Positions 20,311 through 32,735 of a stretch of 64,000 nt of DNA are shown one piece after another (position 1 is the first letter of the stretch; each line of letters opens with the position of its first letter). The notes under the pieces were generated by a model. That model was given only the letters and a program-made list of their open reading frames with translations. It did no database searches and had not been told where the DNA came from. The position numbers and the translations under genes are program-made. The stretch covers positions 52,481,481 to 52,545,480 of the forward strand of contig NC_092807.1 of assembly GCF_040954645.1 (NCBI RefSeq), read 5' to 3'. Source of the DNA: Diabrotica undecimpunctata. Lineage: Eukaryota > Arthropoda > Insecta > Coleoptera > Chrysomelidae.

Positions 20311-21450
20311 ATTTTTTTATTGTCCGAACATTTACTTCTTAGCCTTAAGCCTTGAAGGAACACTGCAAGAATCTACAATTATAATTAAAATCCCAAACAA
20401 ATGGTCTGTTAAAACGATAACATCACAATATTTTTGCAAACCCACGAAATCATGGATTTTACTACTAAATCAACACCACTTTAAATCAGCTAACGCAACA
20501 TCAAATATCAATACGCAAAAACTAACGTATATCACTGATTAAACCGTTTGAAGCGGGTAATACGCTGTCAATCGTCGCCATTCTCTCAAAGGGTTAATTA
20601 ATCAATTTATTCCATTTCCAATAAAAAAAACTACATAGTAAATATATAAAACCAACGTTAAATAAGCGCCAACAGTCTGTGATGTTGCACAAAAACCAAT
20701 CCTTTTGAATAGGTATCCTAGCACTAATTAAAAGGGGTATTTTTAGATTCCATCATCATGAAGAGTAATTAAGCTGTTATCTAATTAAATTTTTGTTACT
20801 CCGTCATCGGCCAAATTCCGTACTATGTTTGAAGCATAGAAGCAGCTAGTCCAAATGTTGATTCTACGATTATTTTAATTTTGTGTTCGAAAACCCGATG
20901 TGTTTATTGTGTTACCCGATAGTGTAATAACTCTGATTGTATTTACCTGACGTTGACATAAGAAGAGTGTTTCGAAAACTTACTTGTAAGAAAAGTAAAA
21001 AATAACTATTTTTGAAATATGCAAATTATTCCTAATTTCTTTCTGACGAATTTGACTCTTCATGTGAGTTTTGTCAAATAGGTATCTTCCATTAAACATT
21101 TTACAGACATCAACATATATTATATACAGTGTGACCCATTTAGAATCTTTTTTAATTTCATTCACAAAAAGGTCTACTTCAGGACATAATTTAAAATAGT
21201 TACTCAAATTTTCAACACCATCATACTACGGTACTTTTTCTTGGTCGAATATGGAGAATTTTTATTAGCGATTTTTTTATTAAAATAATTTCTACGCCAC
21301 TGGATTTATAGTGGCTTCAAATAGCTATGACAAAAATTTCATTAAAATATATGTATTAAAAACGAAGTTATGACAACGTAAAATTTTAAGTCACTAAGCT
21401 ACGAGTGACAAAAGAACATCCTGTATCAACATACTGTAGTGGAAACATTT
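20311..21450. other. No recognised gene; possible Tc1-type end
   Basis: AT-rich. TACAGTGTGACCCATTTAG at 21125-21143 looks like a Tc1/mariner-type terminus, but no partner end was found. Otherwise nothing recognised. Confidence 0.35.
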
Positions 21451-21459
21451 CTAATTACA

Positions 21460-22140
21460 TTTCTTAATAATGGGGAGTATTTTCTGCACGTGCTTGTCGA
21501 ATTCTGGTACGATATTCTTTAAGTCTTTTGGGAGGATTTGGTAAACTTTTTGTTTGATAATTCCTCAGAGAAAGAAATCTAAACTTGTGAGATCAGAAGA
21601 TCTGGACTATCTATCAACGGACTGCTACGGCCTATTCAATGGTTTGGAAAATTTTCATTTAGCTTCACGATTCTGGCGTAAAGAACAGAAAACCTATGTG
21701 ACTGTATAAACAAATTAAATTGTTCATGGGAAACAAGTGGAAGCTCATGAATAACATCCCACAAGTCGGTGTTGTTCTAAAATAATAATACTAAAATAAA
21801 ACTAAAAAATAATGTGAGTTCATGTTCAAAGAAAAAAGGAAATACTTCGCTCGTTCAACATACCACACAAGACATTGATTTTTGAGAATACTGGAGTCTA
21901 CAGTTTATTGCCCAATGGGGATTATCTGGTATATTCCAACAACCTATCTGAGAGTCATGGATATTCAGCTCAGGGAGTGCTCTTGTTCCAATGAGTGAAA
22001 TTCCATAAACAATGGATCTGCCTGTTTTATGAAATGATCGCTTGTATGGCACCACGCTGAGCTGAATATTAATGAGTCTCTTAGATAGCTTGTTAGAGAC
22101 TATACAATTTTGTAATGATGCTACTTCATTTGGAATGAAA
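21460..22140 (-). pseudogene. mariner/DUF4817-type transposase relic
   Basis: Minus strand near 22000 reads CWNIPDNPHWAI (the RYWxxxNPHW motif that follows the first catalytic Asp), and near 21640-21470 DLTSLDFFL, then IIKQKVYQ and NPPKRLKEYRTRIRQARAE. This is the third-Asp region (SPDLTPLDFFLWG) and the C-terminal helix of Tc1/mariner-superfamily transposases. The part between is lost and stops are frequent. Confidence 0.6.
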
Positions 22141-22589
22141 GTGCACATTTATAGAAAATTTATATTGGTTAAATATTCCCCTAAACCGGTATTAGTAATA
22201 TTTCTAAAATGGTTTTTTATTTTTCATCGCCTCCTGTTCTTCTTTGTAATGGGTTATTTTTTTCGTTATGTTATCGTATATTATTGTACTATTAATTGAA
22301 TGTAATTTTGACAAGAATAAAAAAAAGTGTTCATGGCTTTAATGATGTTTCTGCGATGTATGAAACGGTAAGCTACGAGTAACAAAATTCATTAATCATG
22401 GTGATTGGGGCCAAGAGCCGTCAAGATCCATTACAAAGATAACTTTTTAAGTCATTACCCAGGGAAATCAGTACTAACTATGACAAATAATATGAAAATC
22501 TCACTTAAGATTCAACGTCGAAAAATACTGCGTTTGGACGCTAGCATCGAGAAACATTTCACTTTACTTCCGTTTATCTTGAGTTCAGA

Positions 22590-23625
22590 TCATTCAGATT
22601 TTGGTGGGTGCAGGAGGCCAGTGTGGTCGTACCCAGACAATCCTGGTGTGAGTGTGACGCTTAGCTTCCTTGAACATCTTTTCCGTGGCGTTCCTTTTGG
22701 TCTTGCGGCCTGCATTTTATTATTTAAGGCTCTTTTCGGCAATCTTTCGGTCTCCATTCTCACTATATTACCAGCTCATCGAAGTCTCTGAAGTTTAACG
22801 AATTCTGAGATCGGTGTCTCTTTATACTGTTGGTAAAGTTCATCGTTGCACCTGGATCTCCGTATTCCGTCGTTGTTAATAAGTCTAAATATTTTCCTTA
22901 CAACTTGTTTTCCAAATACTTCCAGCTTTCTTTTTGTGTTTTCTGTCATCACCCATGTCTCGCATCCATAACATACTATTGGTCTGATAATAGTTTCGTA
23001 GACCCTGATTTTCGATCTCCAGTCTATTTTTTAGCGGAACACATGAACAAGTGAAAAATATGCTTTTTTTTCCTTTACCTACTATCCTTCTTTGAATTTT
23101 TGGATCTTGTGTTTCATCCTTGCTTAACTCCCAACTATTTGAAACTTGTAATAGTTTCAATATAGTCCTCTAATTCAACTGTGCATCGGTTTCCCGTAGC
23201 TCTTGCCTGTGTTAGCTTTTTTTTATCTTTTGAGTATTTATTTCTAGGCCGGTCTTTTTCGCACCTGTTTTTAAGTATGAATATATTTCTGCCGCCTCTT
23301 CCATTCTGCGAGACATAATGCTGATGTCATCGGCATAGGCGGCAATCTCAATTTGCTAGGTTAGCTCTTCCTATATTCAACTGTCTTATCCCATATTCGA
23401 GATTCAGGCTGAACAGTATAGATGCCAGCCTGTTTCCTGGCTTTAATCCTTTAACTATTGAAAAGTTCTTAGTGAGCTCATTTTGTAGTTGCTTTTACTA
23501 GTCGAATGCATTTTTGGGGGATGTTAAAGCTTTGTAATATTTGATATAACTTGTGTATATTAAGTCGTAGGCTTGTTTGAAATCTATGAATATGAATTCA
23601 TCCATTTATTCGTCATTAAATTGAC
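22590..23625 (-). pseudogene. LINE reverse transcriptase relic (catalytic core to C-terminus)
   Basis: Minus strand: LKPGNRLASILFSLNLEYGI near 23450, a YADD-equivalent with ISIMSRRMEEAAEIYSYLK, then after a decayed stretch RVYETIIRPIVCYGCETWVM near 22990, VFGKQVVRKIFRL, and FVKLQRLRWAGNIVRME near 22780, ending with RPKGTPRKR. This is the standard order of palm motif C, thumb and C-terminal domain in RTE-like insect LINEs. Frameshifts and stops throughout. Confidence 0.8.
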
Positions 23626-23639
23626 CCGTATAGATGAAA

Positions 23640-25540
23640 CAACGACAATTTACTATAAGTCATTTTATTATTTTTGTTCTCTGCTAAAGAAGATTAACAT
23701 AAGCTTAAATTTTCTTAATGTACCCTTCAAAGTATTCTGTGACCAGTGAAGTATTACAAAGATCTATCAGTGTATCAGGTCTATTTTTTTTATTTTATTA
23801 TATGTCTAAAAATTTAATCTGTAATCGATGTATGTCTGACTAAGGGAAATTTTGAAACCGAATATTAACCAGATTATTAAAGAAATATTGATTATGAATG
23901 ACAGAAGTATCGTTTCAGTATCCTCAGTGTAGATACGTTGACCCACTTCCTAATGCTCGCCGTTATGTCCTTCCAAACACATGAGGGCCGGTAGCATTGT
24001 GGACGTCTTTAAACCGGAGTTTCTTCGTTTAAACTAAATTCAAAGTTACAAACTTTTTCATCAGAAACTAACAAAAAGTGACATGAAGATGTTATTAAAA
24101 GGTAAAAATGGAAGAAAGATGAAAGTAAAAAGAAAAAAACACTTTTTTCTGGTGATTTCAACAGTTTTGTAAAAAATATTTTATTATTATACAATTCGCA
24201 AACCCTTTGTTTACATGTTTTTTAAACATTGTGTTTACCAATTAATGGGTCACATATTTCCAGTTTTAAATAAAGGATAATGTTTTCCTAGGTATTTTCT
24301 CTTAAAAAATTTGTTATATTTTTGTATATTAAATTTTAGAACGTGTAATTCTGACTCCCTTCGGGTCATATGGAATTTATTTAAGCTGCGCCCATGTGCA
24401 TCGGAACTCTAACAAAAGTAACAAAGATGAAAAAAAAAATTAAACGGCATTCTCTTAAAACAAGGAGATAAACAATTCTGGATTTAATTTTATGAGGAAA
24501 AACTTCTTGGCTCACATTGAAGTTTGCTTTATATTTGTATTTACGGTTATTTTTAAAAGTATTATTAATAGAAAGGTAGGTCGTCTGCGTGAAATATCCA
24601 CACGTAAACCGAAACGTAGACTACGTTTTTGCTGTATAGGGTAGATATGAGTAGTTTATATATTAATGCCAGGTTTCTCCAAAAACCGCGTTTTTTTTAT
24701 ATATTTTATTTATAGTACAAAAGATATTTGAAAATCAAACTTCTTACAGGTGGAAGTAAATACATTAAACTACTTTTAACAGATTTTTTTTTATAAATAA
24801 AACGGCATATTAAATATTTTCCTTATGTCGAAGGCCATTATTGTCACAAAGTCTCCACGAAAAAATATCTCGCGCCATCTCTGAACGTTCAAAAAATGTA
24901 TGACATTTCAGTGAACATGTGCAACAATTAACCAATTTATAAAAAGATACAAAAAATCTTTATATAGAAACATTCTTCAAAAAGAGACTTTATATAGACA
25001 CATTTTTAATTTCAATTTCAACTTAAAATTTCTTCAACCAAAAACTGATTAGTGTGATGTTTATGAAGAATATAGGCTAGCTAAATAAGAGAACATGGTT
25101 ACTCAAGAAATGAATTTAGAGTAACAGCCCATATATCAATAAAAAAATAATACTGTGAGGAAAACGTGAAAAACACGGAAAACAAAAAATCGAACTACGC
25201 TGTGAGATGTTTCGACCTAGAAAATTTTATCAATTTAATAAAATCAGATTTAGCCGTTCTTTTCTATAATCAAAAGGTAAACGTTTATAGCTCGATAGCA
25301 CATAGTTCAGTTGGCAAAGAAGTGTACTGTACAGAAACTATATGTGTACTATCACACACATAGTAGTAACTCACTTGTTTCTGTTGCCATCGGTAACTCA
25401 GCGATTTCTAGACTAGACACTCTGATGTGATGATGAATGATTATGAAATATTCAATTCCTGGACACTAGTGTCTGCATTATATTTTATGAGGATTCCGTT
25501 AAAAACGAACAGAAGGAAACCCTTTGCGATTACACTAATG
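23640..25540. other. No recognised feature
   Basis: About 1.9 kb of AT-rich intron sequence. No frame over 65 codons with family features, and no clear terminal repeats. Confidence 0.4.
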
Positions 25541-25549
25541 ATGTATTAA

Positions 25550-26340
25550 ATTACAAATATGACCAAAAACCATACACAAAAGTGTGTCAGCTTTGTACAG
25601 TATATTTACGAAGAGGAGGGATTCATGGAGGATCCAGATATACTCATGGAGGATTTCGAACAAAACATTGTACACAAACAAGACAAAAAACTGTACAAAA
25701 AAACAAGACAAGTATGGTGGAAAACTGTGTTCTCCAAACCAGAACGTAAACATAAAAAAAGGAATTATCATATTATTATATGATAGAGCCCGAAACTACT
25801 ACAAGGAACGAAACGACAAATCACCACAATCAATCCAGAAACACTCACAAGAAGGGAATCAAAGACGACAACAGTACAATATGCAAAGGGCTTATCATAA
25901 AAACTAAAAAGCACAGGAAACAAGTACAATCACAACAACATTCAAAACCGCCACTACACTGAGATCTATACTGTCCAAAACCAAACCCAACAACACACAA
26001 GAAAGATAAAGAACTGCATCTATAAAATACCCTTTGAATGCAATAATTTCTATGTGGGAGAAACAGCAAGACCTCTAAAAGTCAGGATAAATGAGCATGA
26101 AGCAGACATCAAAAACAGAGAGTTGCACAAATCTCTGATATGCAAACATGTTGGGAAAACAAGCAGAGTTCAATGGAAATATCCATAAATAATCATAAAA
26201 GAAACAGACATGAAAAAGAGAAAAATCAAAGAAGCAGCTCTCATCCTACTTAAAAAAGAAAAATGTGTAGAAAACCCATCAGCAGAATGTGACAGGCTTT
26301 GGTTGCGAATTCTAAAGAAGTTAACAATAAGAATATACCA
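25550..26340 (+). pseudogene. Penelope-like element relic with GIY-YIG endonuclease (second clade)
   Basis: Best-preserved part 26010-26330 reads CIYKIPFECNNFYVGETARP, LKVRINEHEADIKN, LICKHVG and CVENPSAECDRLWLRIL. YKIPFEC...YVGET is the GIY-YIG core with the Penelope CxxC-like pair altered (F-E-C), followed by the conserved Arg and Glu/His region. It is clearly different from the element at 10672-15174 (YIGQT versus YVGET), so a second Penelope lineage. The stretch 25550-25990 upstream is open in several frames and probably belongs to the same copy. Confidence 0.75.
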
Positions 26341-26344
26341 ACAA

Positions 26345-27180
26345 TAGCGGATTAAGAGAAATCAGAGACACCATCTACGATTATACACAATACATATGCA
26401 ACACACAATACACAAACATATAATACAAAAACGCACAAAACGGTCAGAATTTGATATCCCGATGGTACAAACACTACCCTGAGATATTTTCAATTAAAAG
26501 CAGGCTATTGCCTACAAGTTCGAAGGTAAGTAAGTTAACCATCAAATTTGAAAAAACATAACCTGCTAACAACTTTGTTGGTTAAACATTTTTGCAGAAT
26601 TTGTTATAATAATCTTTTTTCAAAACGATTCCGTAGTGTAAATGACAATCAATTGTGGCTTAATCCCATATAAACATAATATTTTATTTGCATCAATTTT
26701 GATGAGATTTTGAAAATTAGAAATTTATTTTCCGAAAAATTTGTGATATGGTGCTTGGAACCTTACTGTTCTCACAGTCCCCAACCGGTTTTTCGACATG
26801 TATTATCTGCACCACTTCCTCCTATGCCGCGACGACAGAATTCAAAAGATTCCAGCAATTTACGTCTGCGGCAATACGTTTTACTGTTTGACGTTCTTCT
26901 TTGTTTAACAAATAATAAAATGAGATACAAACATCTCAAGGATGATCTATGTATATAGGCTAATATTTATAATTGTTATCTTAAACAATTAAAACGATAA
27001 CTATGGAATAATGGAAATGTGCAAGACTGCAAGGTACACAAGATAAAAAAAATAAATTTGAATTTTACTAAACTGCTACTAAATACTAATTAATACGAAT
27101 AGTCTTTAGTAGAAATGCGTTTTTAAATATTTGTATTTTAAAAAAAGTAAACTTTAAAAATATTAGCAGAAATTATTTGT
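26345..27180. other. No recognised feature
   Basis: AT-rich. An 82-codon plus-strand frame at 26710-26958 (containing PQPVFRHVLSAPLPPMPRR) has no recognised family. Confidence 0.4.
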
Positions 27181-27184
27181 AATA

Positions 27185-28065
27185 TTAGACTTCCTGATTT
27201 TTTTTGGAAGACGAGGATGCTTTTTTGTGTATAACGGTAAAAAAGTGGAGAGTTTCCTTAATCGATGTTACAAGTGTATAGTGATACGATGTTACGATGT
27301 AACGTGTTACGATGATAGTGTATTCGTCGGGGAGTTTGTTGCTGCCAGGTGTCCGAAGAGAGCGGAGAGTTTTAGGAAGTTTTGGCCACGAATAGTTTTT
27401 AGGTTGTAACTCAGTAGACCAGTCGTCAGAGAGTTGACCCCTAAAAATCATACGAACAAGCTGAATTTTACTGAGAATACTAATATTGGGACCCCAAAAA
27501 ATATGCAAAAAAGTTTACCACTTTTACCCCCGGGGTTCCCCCTTTTAGGGGGGTAAAAACGCAAAAAAAATCGATTTACCAAGAATCTGTACGCCGTAGA
27601 AAAAAAGTTTCAAATAAAAAAATGTAGCTGAGATAATTTTAAACAAAAATGATTATTAGCACTTTTTGCGTAGAATGAACCGTTCTCTCGGAAACAACGC
27701 TTGAAGCGACCGTCGATTTAGAATGTCAGTTACGTGCGCGAAATCAATGTTTAATAAAATTTGTATCAGCTCGACAGTAAAAATTTGATATCTTTTGATT
27801 CAAATTTTTACTGACAAAAATCGAGTATCGTTTTAAAGGTAAAGAGTGCAGTTTTCGTATGCAGTTTTTATATTTGCCGCGAAAACTCAGTTTTTATAAA
27901 GGTGTTAAATAAATAAACGTAGCGCGATTTTTGCCATTTGTTACGATTCTTGTGAAATCAATAAAACTGATCACTTTTATTGGCCAGTCGCAATATTTTC
28001 ATTTTTAGAGATCAATATTCAAACGATCGCACGCCACGGGAAATGTCCCCAAGAAGACGGTTTTG
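27185..28065. mobile_element. Single arm of the foldback family seen at 2575-3670
   Basis: ATTATTAGCACTTTTTGCGT, GAATGAACCGTTCTCTC and AAATAAATAAACG match the left arm at 2580-2800, and CACGGGAAATGTCCCCAAGAAGACGG at 28040 (in part) matches the centre at 3070-3115. The outer part (GGTAAACTTTTTTGCAT on the minus strand, 27500) matches 3595-3625. Only one arm is present, so this is a truncated or solo copy. Confidence 0.65.
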
Positions 28066-28209
28066 GGTGTAGTTTACAGCAGAAGTTTGACACTATTATA
28101 GGTACTTGATCTAATGGCTGAAATAAAGTCGGTATTCGCATAGCCTAAGATTCCTTATTTCTTGGCTTATTGCTTGATAGCAGCTTTGCTTTTTGTGTCT
28201 GAAGACTAT

Positions 28210-28800
28210 GAGTTCGCCGAGGCAGAAGAAGAGCTCCAAAGATTAACACACAGAAATACTAAAAACATCTAAATACCCACTACGATGTAAAATCGAAATT
28301 GATGGAAAAATAATAAAGCAGGAAGCAAGGTTTAAATATCTGGGAATAGACATCTGGAAAAGCAAACACCTAAGACAAGACACAAAAACAAGAATCTATA
28401 AAGCAGCAATTAGACCTATATTAACATAAACGGCGGAGACAAGACCTGAGACATCTAAAACGAGACGAGTACTAGAAACAACAGAGATGAAAATGAAAAT
28501 ACTTCGACGAATATCAGGGAAAAGTCTGTTGGATAGGGAGAGAAGCGAAAACATAAGAAGAGCTTGCAATATAGAAGACATAAATGGATGGGTGATCAAA
28601 CGGAAACAGGAGTGTAACGAACAAACTAGAAGAATGGCAGAGGATAGGATAGTACAAATAGCACGAGATAAGTCACCAAATGGACGAAGAAGTATTGGCA
28701 GACCAAGAAAAATATGGTGCGATAATTTAAACAATTTAGGAGGCTAATATTGAAGAAGAAACAGGGTTTAAAGCCTACATATAAGAAAGAAGAAGAAGAA
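28210..28800 (+). pseudogene. LINE reverse transcriptase, C-terminal half
   Basis: Reads FKYLGIDIWKSKHL, RIYKAAIRPILT (stop) TAETRPETSKTRRV, KILRRISGKSLLDRERSENI, then RRSIGRPRKIWCDNLNN. These are the thumb and C-terminal signatures (YLG, AxRPxLTYxAETRP, GRPRKxWxDN) of the same LINE family as 19440-20310. It ends with an AGAAGAAGAAGAAG tail near 28790. No catalytic residues. Confidence 0.88.
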
Positions 28801-28809
28801 GAAGACGAA

Positions 28810-29470
28810 GAGTATGAGTTGTGTTTTATTCTTCTTCACCACCTATTGACATGATGTAGGTAAGTTTGAGCGAACCTTTTATGGCGTATGTTGTTACAAG
28901 AGCACTGTCGTCTGCATAAATTGTCAGTGCGTTGCTCGTCTAGAGTTAAGGAAATCGCCGTTGAAGAGTTCGGGCAAGAATGGAACATGGGGGTACTCCT
29001 GCAGTGGAAGTTAATGGGATTGGGAAGTGATTTTTTACTTTAATCTTGATGCTCCTATCTGAGAGATAAGAGAGGATAGTCAGGACGACGCAACGCCGAC
29101 GTTTAGTAGTTTCTTCAGTAATCCAGCATATCAGATTTGTTCGAGGCTTTCTGAACGCTGAGAAAGATGCCTAGAGCCAAGTTTTGTTGTTAAGGTTTTG
29201 TCTAACGATTTCAATCATCGGAGTTGTGATGGATGCAGTCTCGAAAGCCGAACTGGAAGGTGAATCTATTGTTTTCAGTCTCTCCTTAATGATACTCTCG
29301 AAGACTTTATCGCGAATGTTAAGAATATCGGCATGTATGAGTCGCGGTCGGTGAGAATTTTGCCCTGTTTAGAAACCATGGTAGTATTAGCTACCTTTCA
29401 AGGATTTGGAAAGTAGCAAAGTTTAAGGAAAGCGTTGAATATGTTCGTCAGATTGAGGGTGATGGTTTTT
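28810..29470 (-). pseudogene. Jockey-type LINE reverse transcriptase relic
   Basis: Minus strand contains FLSVQKASNKS (FLDVxKAFDxV-like motif A), AGVPPCSIL near 28990 (AGVPQGSVL), and LTIYADDSALVTTY near 28920, the YADD catalytic box with its usual S-A. The AGVPQGSVLxPxLY and YADDTA pattern is that of jockey or R1-type elements, different from the RTE-like LINEs around. Badly shifted and with stops. Confidence 0.6.
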
Positions 29471-29945
29471 AAATTGATATATACAGTGGTAGCCAAAAGT
29501 CTTATCTCCCTCGTATCTTTTGAACGGTTATATTTATAATAGTGAAATTTGGGAGGAAATAAAGGGACGTAGGCTTCTCAACTAGTCAGAACAGGTGACG
29601 TAATAGTGATAGATGACGTTACAGAGCCACTGTGAAGGATAATTTTAAATGGGACCCTTATGGAGAGTGATATTTCGTCTAAAATGTATTAAACATACCT
29701 ATTCAAGCATACTAATTTTGTTTGGATTTGAGCTGATTTTGATGAATAAATTAAATAAATACTAAAATTATAGTTTCGCATTTAATTAATAAACATTATA
29801 ACGTTCGCCTCTGGTTATTTTTCAACAAAGATGACGTTTTTCAACTCTTCAGTTGTTTTTACTTTGTTAAGTTTTTGCAAAAGTGTATACCTTGAATATT
29901 TAGTTTAATTATTGTATGAGACATTTAAATGTTTAAATAGGCAAA

Positions 29946-31090
29946 ATGGCAAGTACTGCAGCCGACAAAGTAGCAGCTGTCTTGGTGAATGTAGAAACAA
30001 TTTCCATGCAGCGGAACGTCTTTTTAATGAGAGGGACGCCGATCGCCCTATATCGAAGACTTATTTGAGGGAGCTTTTTCGGAAGTTTGAAGAAACAGAT
30101 AGTGTTCAAGATGCCAAACGATCTGGTCGACCAACAATTAGTGATGACAAAAAAAATTTAAATGATTGCAGAAATGGTAGTGAACCCTACTGTTTCTACA
30201 GTCCAAGATGCGTCTATCTGTGGAATCAGTCAAAGATCAGTACCCCGAGTGTTAGCTAAACACAAATTTCATCCTTACAAATTAAAAATTGTGCACCAAC
30301 TTTCAGGTGATGACTCCGACCGAAGACTAGATTTCTGTGAAAATATGCCCAATCAAATTAACCAACAGCCAGATTACATAAAAACACTTCTGTTTTAATG
30401 ATGAAAGTACTTTTTAACTCAATGCAAATCTTAACACACACAATGTGAGGTATTGGAGTGACACAAAAAGTAAATGTTTGGGCAGGTAATTTGGGGAACC
30501 ACCTATTAGGACCTGTTTTTCTCAATGCTATCTTAACCGGTGAAGTGAATCTGGAGATGTTACAAAACGCAATTGAGCCGTTAATTCTTGAAATTCTGGA
30601 AGATATTTCAGATGAATTCGAAAACTTGGAAATAACGTTTCAACAAGATGGTGCTCATGCACACTATTATGGTGCAGTACGACGTTACCGGTCTTGGCTT
30701 ACTTCGGCCGCCGAAGAAAGCCAAGACTGTAGAAGTCAGTAAATACCGAGTTGATTCTACAAAATGAGATTGAGGGCAAAACCTGGACGTAGACGTATAT
30801 CCTGGCTGGCCAATCTTAGGAAATGGACTGGTCTAACGTCAACTGATCTATTTCGAGCTGCTATTAATAGAGTAAGATTGGTCAATATGGTCGCCAACAT
30901 CACTAGAAGATAGGCACCTTTAGAAGAAGAAGGCGTTACCTAGATGAGGAATATCCTGGTAGATGGATTGAATTGAATATACTATGAAGAACGTAGAGCA
31001 ATTTCCTGGACACATTTGTGCGAGTACAAGAGTTTAGCAATAGGATGTATTACTGTCACGAAGTAGATGGAGCACGTAATATAAGAACTG
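29946..31090 (+). pseudogene. Tc1/mariner-superfamily transposase, damaged
   Basis: N-terminal helix-turn-helix: ERLFNERDADRPISKTYL, FRKFEETDSVQDAKRSGRPT. After a frameshift: ISQRSVPRVLAKHKFHPYK, DRRLDFCENM. DESTF near 30404 holds the first catalytic Asp; VNVWAGNLGNHLLGPVF and FQQDGAHAHY (second Asp, 30640) follow. After removing the LINE insertion at 30690-30933 the frame continues VRRY-LDEEYPGRWI. The SPD third-Asp segment is deleted. At least two frameshifts and several stops; non-functional. Confidence 0.85.
30690..30933 (+). mobile_element. 5'-truncated LINE tail inserted in the transposase
   Basis: 244 bp encoding GRRRISWLANLRKWTGLTST, LFRAAINRVRLVNMVANI, the extreme C-terminus of a LINE ORF2, ending in TTTAGAAGAAGAAGG. 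It is flanked by the 7 bp duplication CGTTACC (30683-30689 and 30934-30940). Removing it restores the transposase frame exactly. Confidence 0.92.
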
Positions 31091-31409
31091 GTTCTTAAAA
31101 CTTTATTACTTAATTGCGAAACTAACATTTTAGTATTTATTTAATTAATTCATCAAAATTAGCTAAAACTCAACAAAATTAGTATGATTGAATAGGTTTT
31201 TTTAATACCTTTCAAAAGAAATAACACTTGCATAAGGCCTCATTAAAAATTATCAGTCACAGTGGTTTTTTAAAGCCATATATGACTAGTGCATCACCTG
31301 TTATGACTAGCTGAGAAGCCTACCTCCGTTTATTTCCTGTCTCCAAATTTCACTATTATAAGTATAATCGTTTAACAGATTGAAGGTGGCTAAATTTGGC
31401 TAGCACTGT

Positions 31410-32220
31410 TTATTTTGCTATTTACCTTTATGGTTGTATTTGTACTTCTACTATAAAATGGGTTCGTCCGTATTATTAAATAAACAAATAAATTCGGATA
31501 TTATCTTCAATCAACTACTTTTTGCGTACGCTTGGTATGCATTCGCACTTCATTAATTCTTTCCTAAATACGAGCATTTTGGTTCTATTTCTGTATATAT
31601 ATTGAAAACAAAGTACACTTTAAAAATTGGATTTCCAATTTTTAAATTGTATCAGAATTAAGAATATCGTTTATGTTTCGTTATATTATAATAGAGTGAA
31701 TCAAAATTATACTACTTGTATTTGTATTTTGTACTATTTCTATTTTATTGGAATAGTTTGAAGTAGAATTGTTTTGGATCGAGAACAAAGTTTTTAAAAA
31801 TAAGGACAATGAAACAATTGTGGATGTTAGAGAGGTATTCTTTTGAAATATGGAGCTTGACGATGGAAAGTTAAGAAGCTTTTAGACAACATCAAATTAT
31901 GTTCTGGATGGTCAAATGACACGAGTTTAATTAAATCAGGACAGGCTATTTATAGGGCAAGAGTTCAGGGTTAAGGTATACGATTTACTAACTTGCAATG
32001 GGTGTAGGCGGAGGAGCCATGCAATTTAACAGGGTAGGAGATGTCCACAATGTTTATGAAATAAAGATATTGAAGTGAACCAATGTTTTTGAAGAATTTG
32101 ATTTTTAATAATAATTGACTTACGTCATATTTACAACTAGAGAAAATGTAACCGAAATAAAACCCGTTAAACTGTTGCCGGTCACAAAAGTGGAGAAAAA
32201 ACAAAAGGATCTTGCTAGTT
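31410..32220. other. No recognised gene
   Basis: AT-rich. A faint LINE-like peptide (MWMLERYSFEIWSL) at 31820-31865 is too short to call. Nothing else seen. Confidence 0.4.
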
Positions 32221-32221
32221 C

Positions 32222-32470
32222 ATCCTTTAATGAAAACGTTTCGTATATGAATCGATAGACATCATCAGTTCGTCTAAAAATTAATAACCTTAATAAACTT
32301 ACAATTATAGAGAAAATTAAAAAGTGCTATCTGGATTTAAATATTTGAAGCCACTAAATATATGAGTAAAACCCCTTTAAATGTAGTTAGATTAACTTTG
32401 TATTACATCTTTGATATTAAAAAATTAGGATGTTTAAGTTATAAACGGAATTGGTCACAAGGTAACGTAG
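32222..32470 (-). mobile_element. Penelope-type fragment with hammerhead-like motif
   Basis: Minus strand 32231-32270 reads CTGATGATGTCTAT, loop, ATATAC, GAAACGTTTTC: the best match to a hammerhead CUGAUGA box in the window. The following GCCACTAAATATATGAGTAA (32352) matches GCCACTAACTATATGGGTAA in the fragment inside the hAT at 17450-17766, so both belong to one Penelope-type family. Confidence 0.6.
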
Positions 32471-32671
32471 GTCAATATGGGGGTTGTTAGTCCTTAGACG
32501 AAGTGTCTGTGAGGACTTGCTGATAGCAAATCAAAAAATTAAAAAGAATAACTTACAAGAATTTTCAGCTATCAATTTGATGAAAGTCAAAGATAAGAAA
32601 GTTCAACTCAGGAACCATGGATTTAAAAGTTCCAATGTTTTTTTTTGAATAAAAAACAGAACTAAGTTAGT

Positions 32672-32733
<62 letters not shown>
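32672..32733. repeat. (TA)n microsatellite
   Basis: About 62 bp of TA dinucleotides with one TG interruption near 32687. Confidence 0.97.

Positions 32734-32735
<2 letters not shown>

Larger units (their letters stand above)
29484..31408 (+). mobile_element. Tc1/mariner-superfamily element with long TIRs
   Basis: Left end CAGTGGTAGCCAAAAGTC and right end (reverse complement) CAGTGCTAGCCAAATTTA start TIRs of roughly 170 bp (29484-29655 and 31240-31408), including the shared TATAATAGTGAAATTTGG block. TA precedes the left end; the right flank is TT, so the duplicated TA has probably mutated. Encodes the damaged transposase at 29946-31090 and is itself split by a LINE tail. Confidence 0.85.

Noticed and set aside
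21392..22388. TAAGCTACGAGTGACAAAAG and TAAGCTACGAGTAACAAAAT as possible transposon ends
   Set aside because: They are in the same orientation (direct, not inverted) and have no target duplication, so they do not define a TIR element; possibly a shared low-copy repeat.
30416..30470. Short open segment considered as a separate small gene
   Set aside because: It lies in the Tc1/mariner transposase between the first and second catalytic blocks and is explained by frameshifts.
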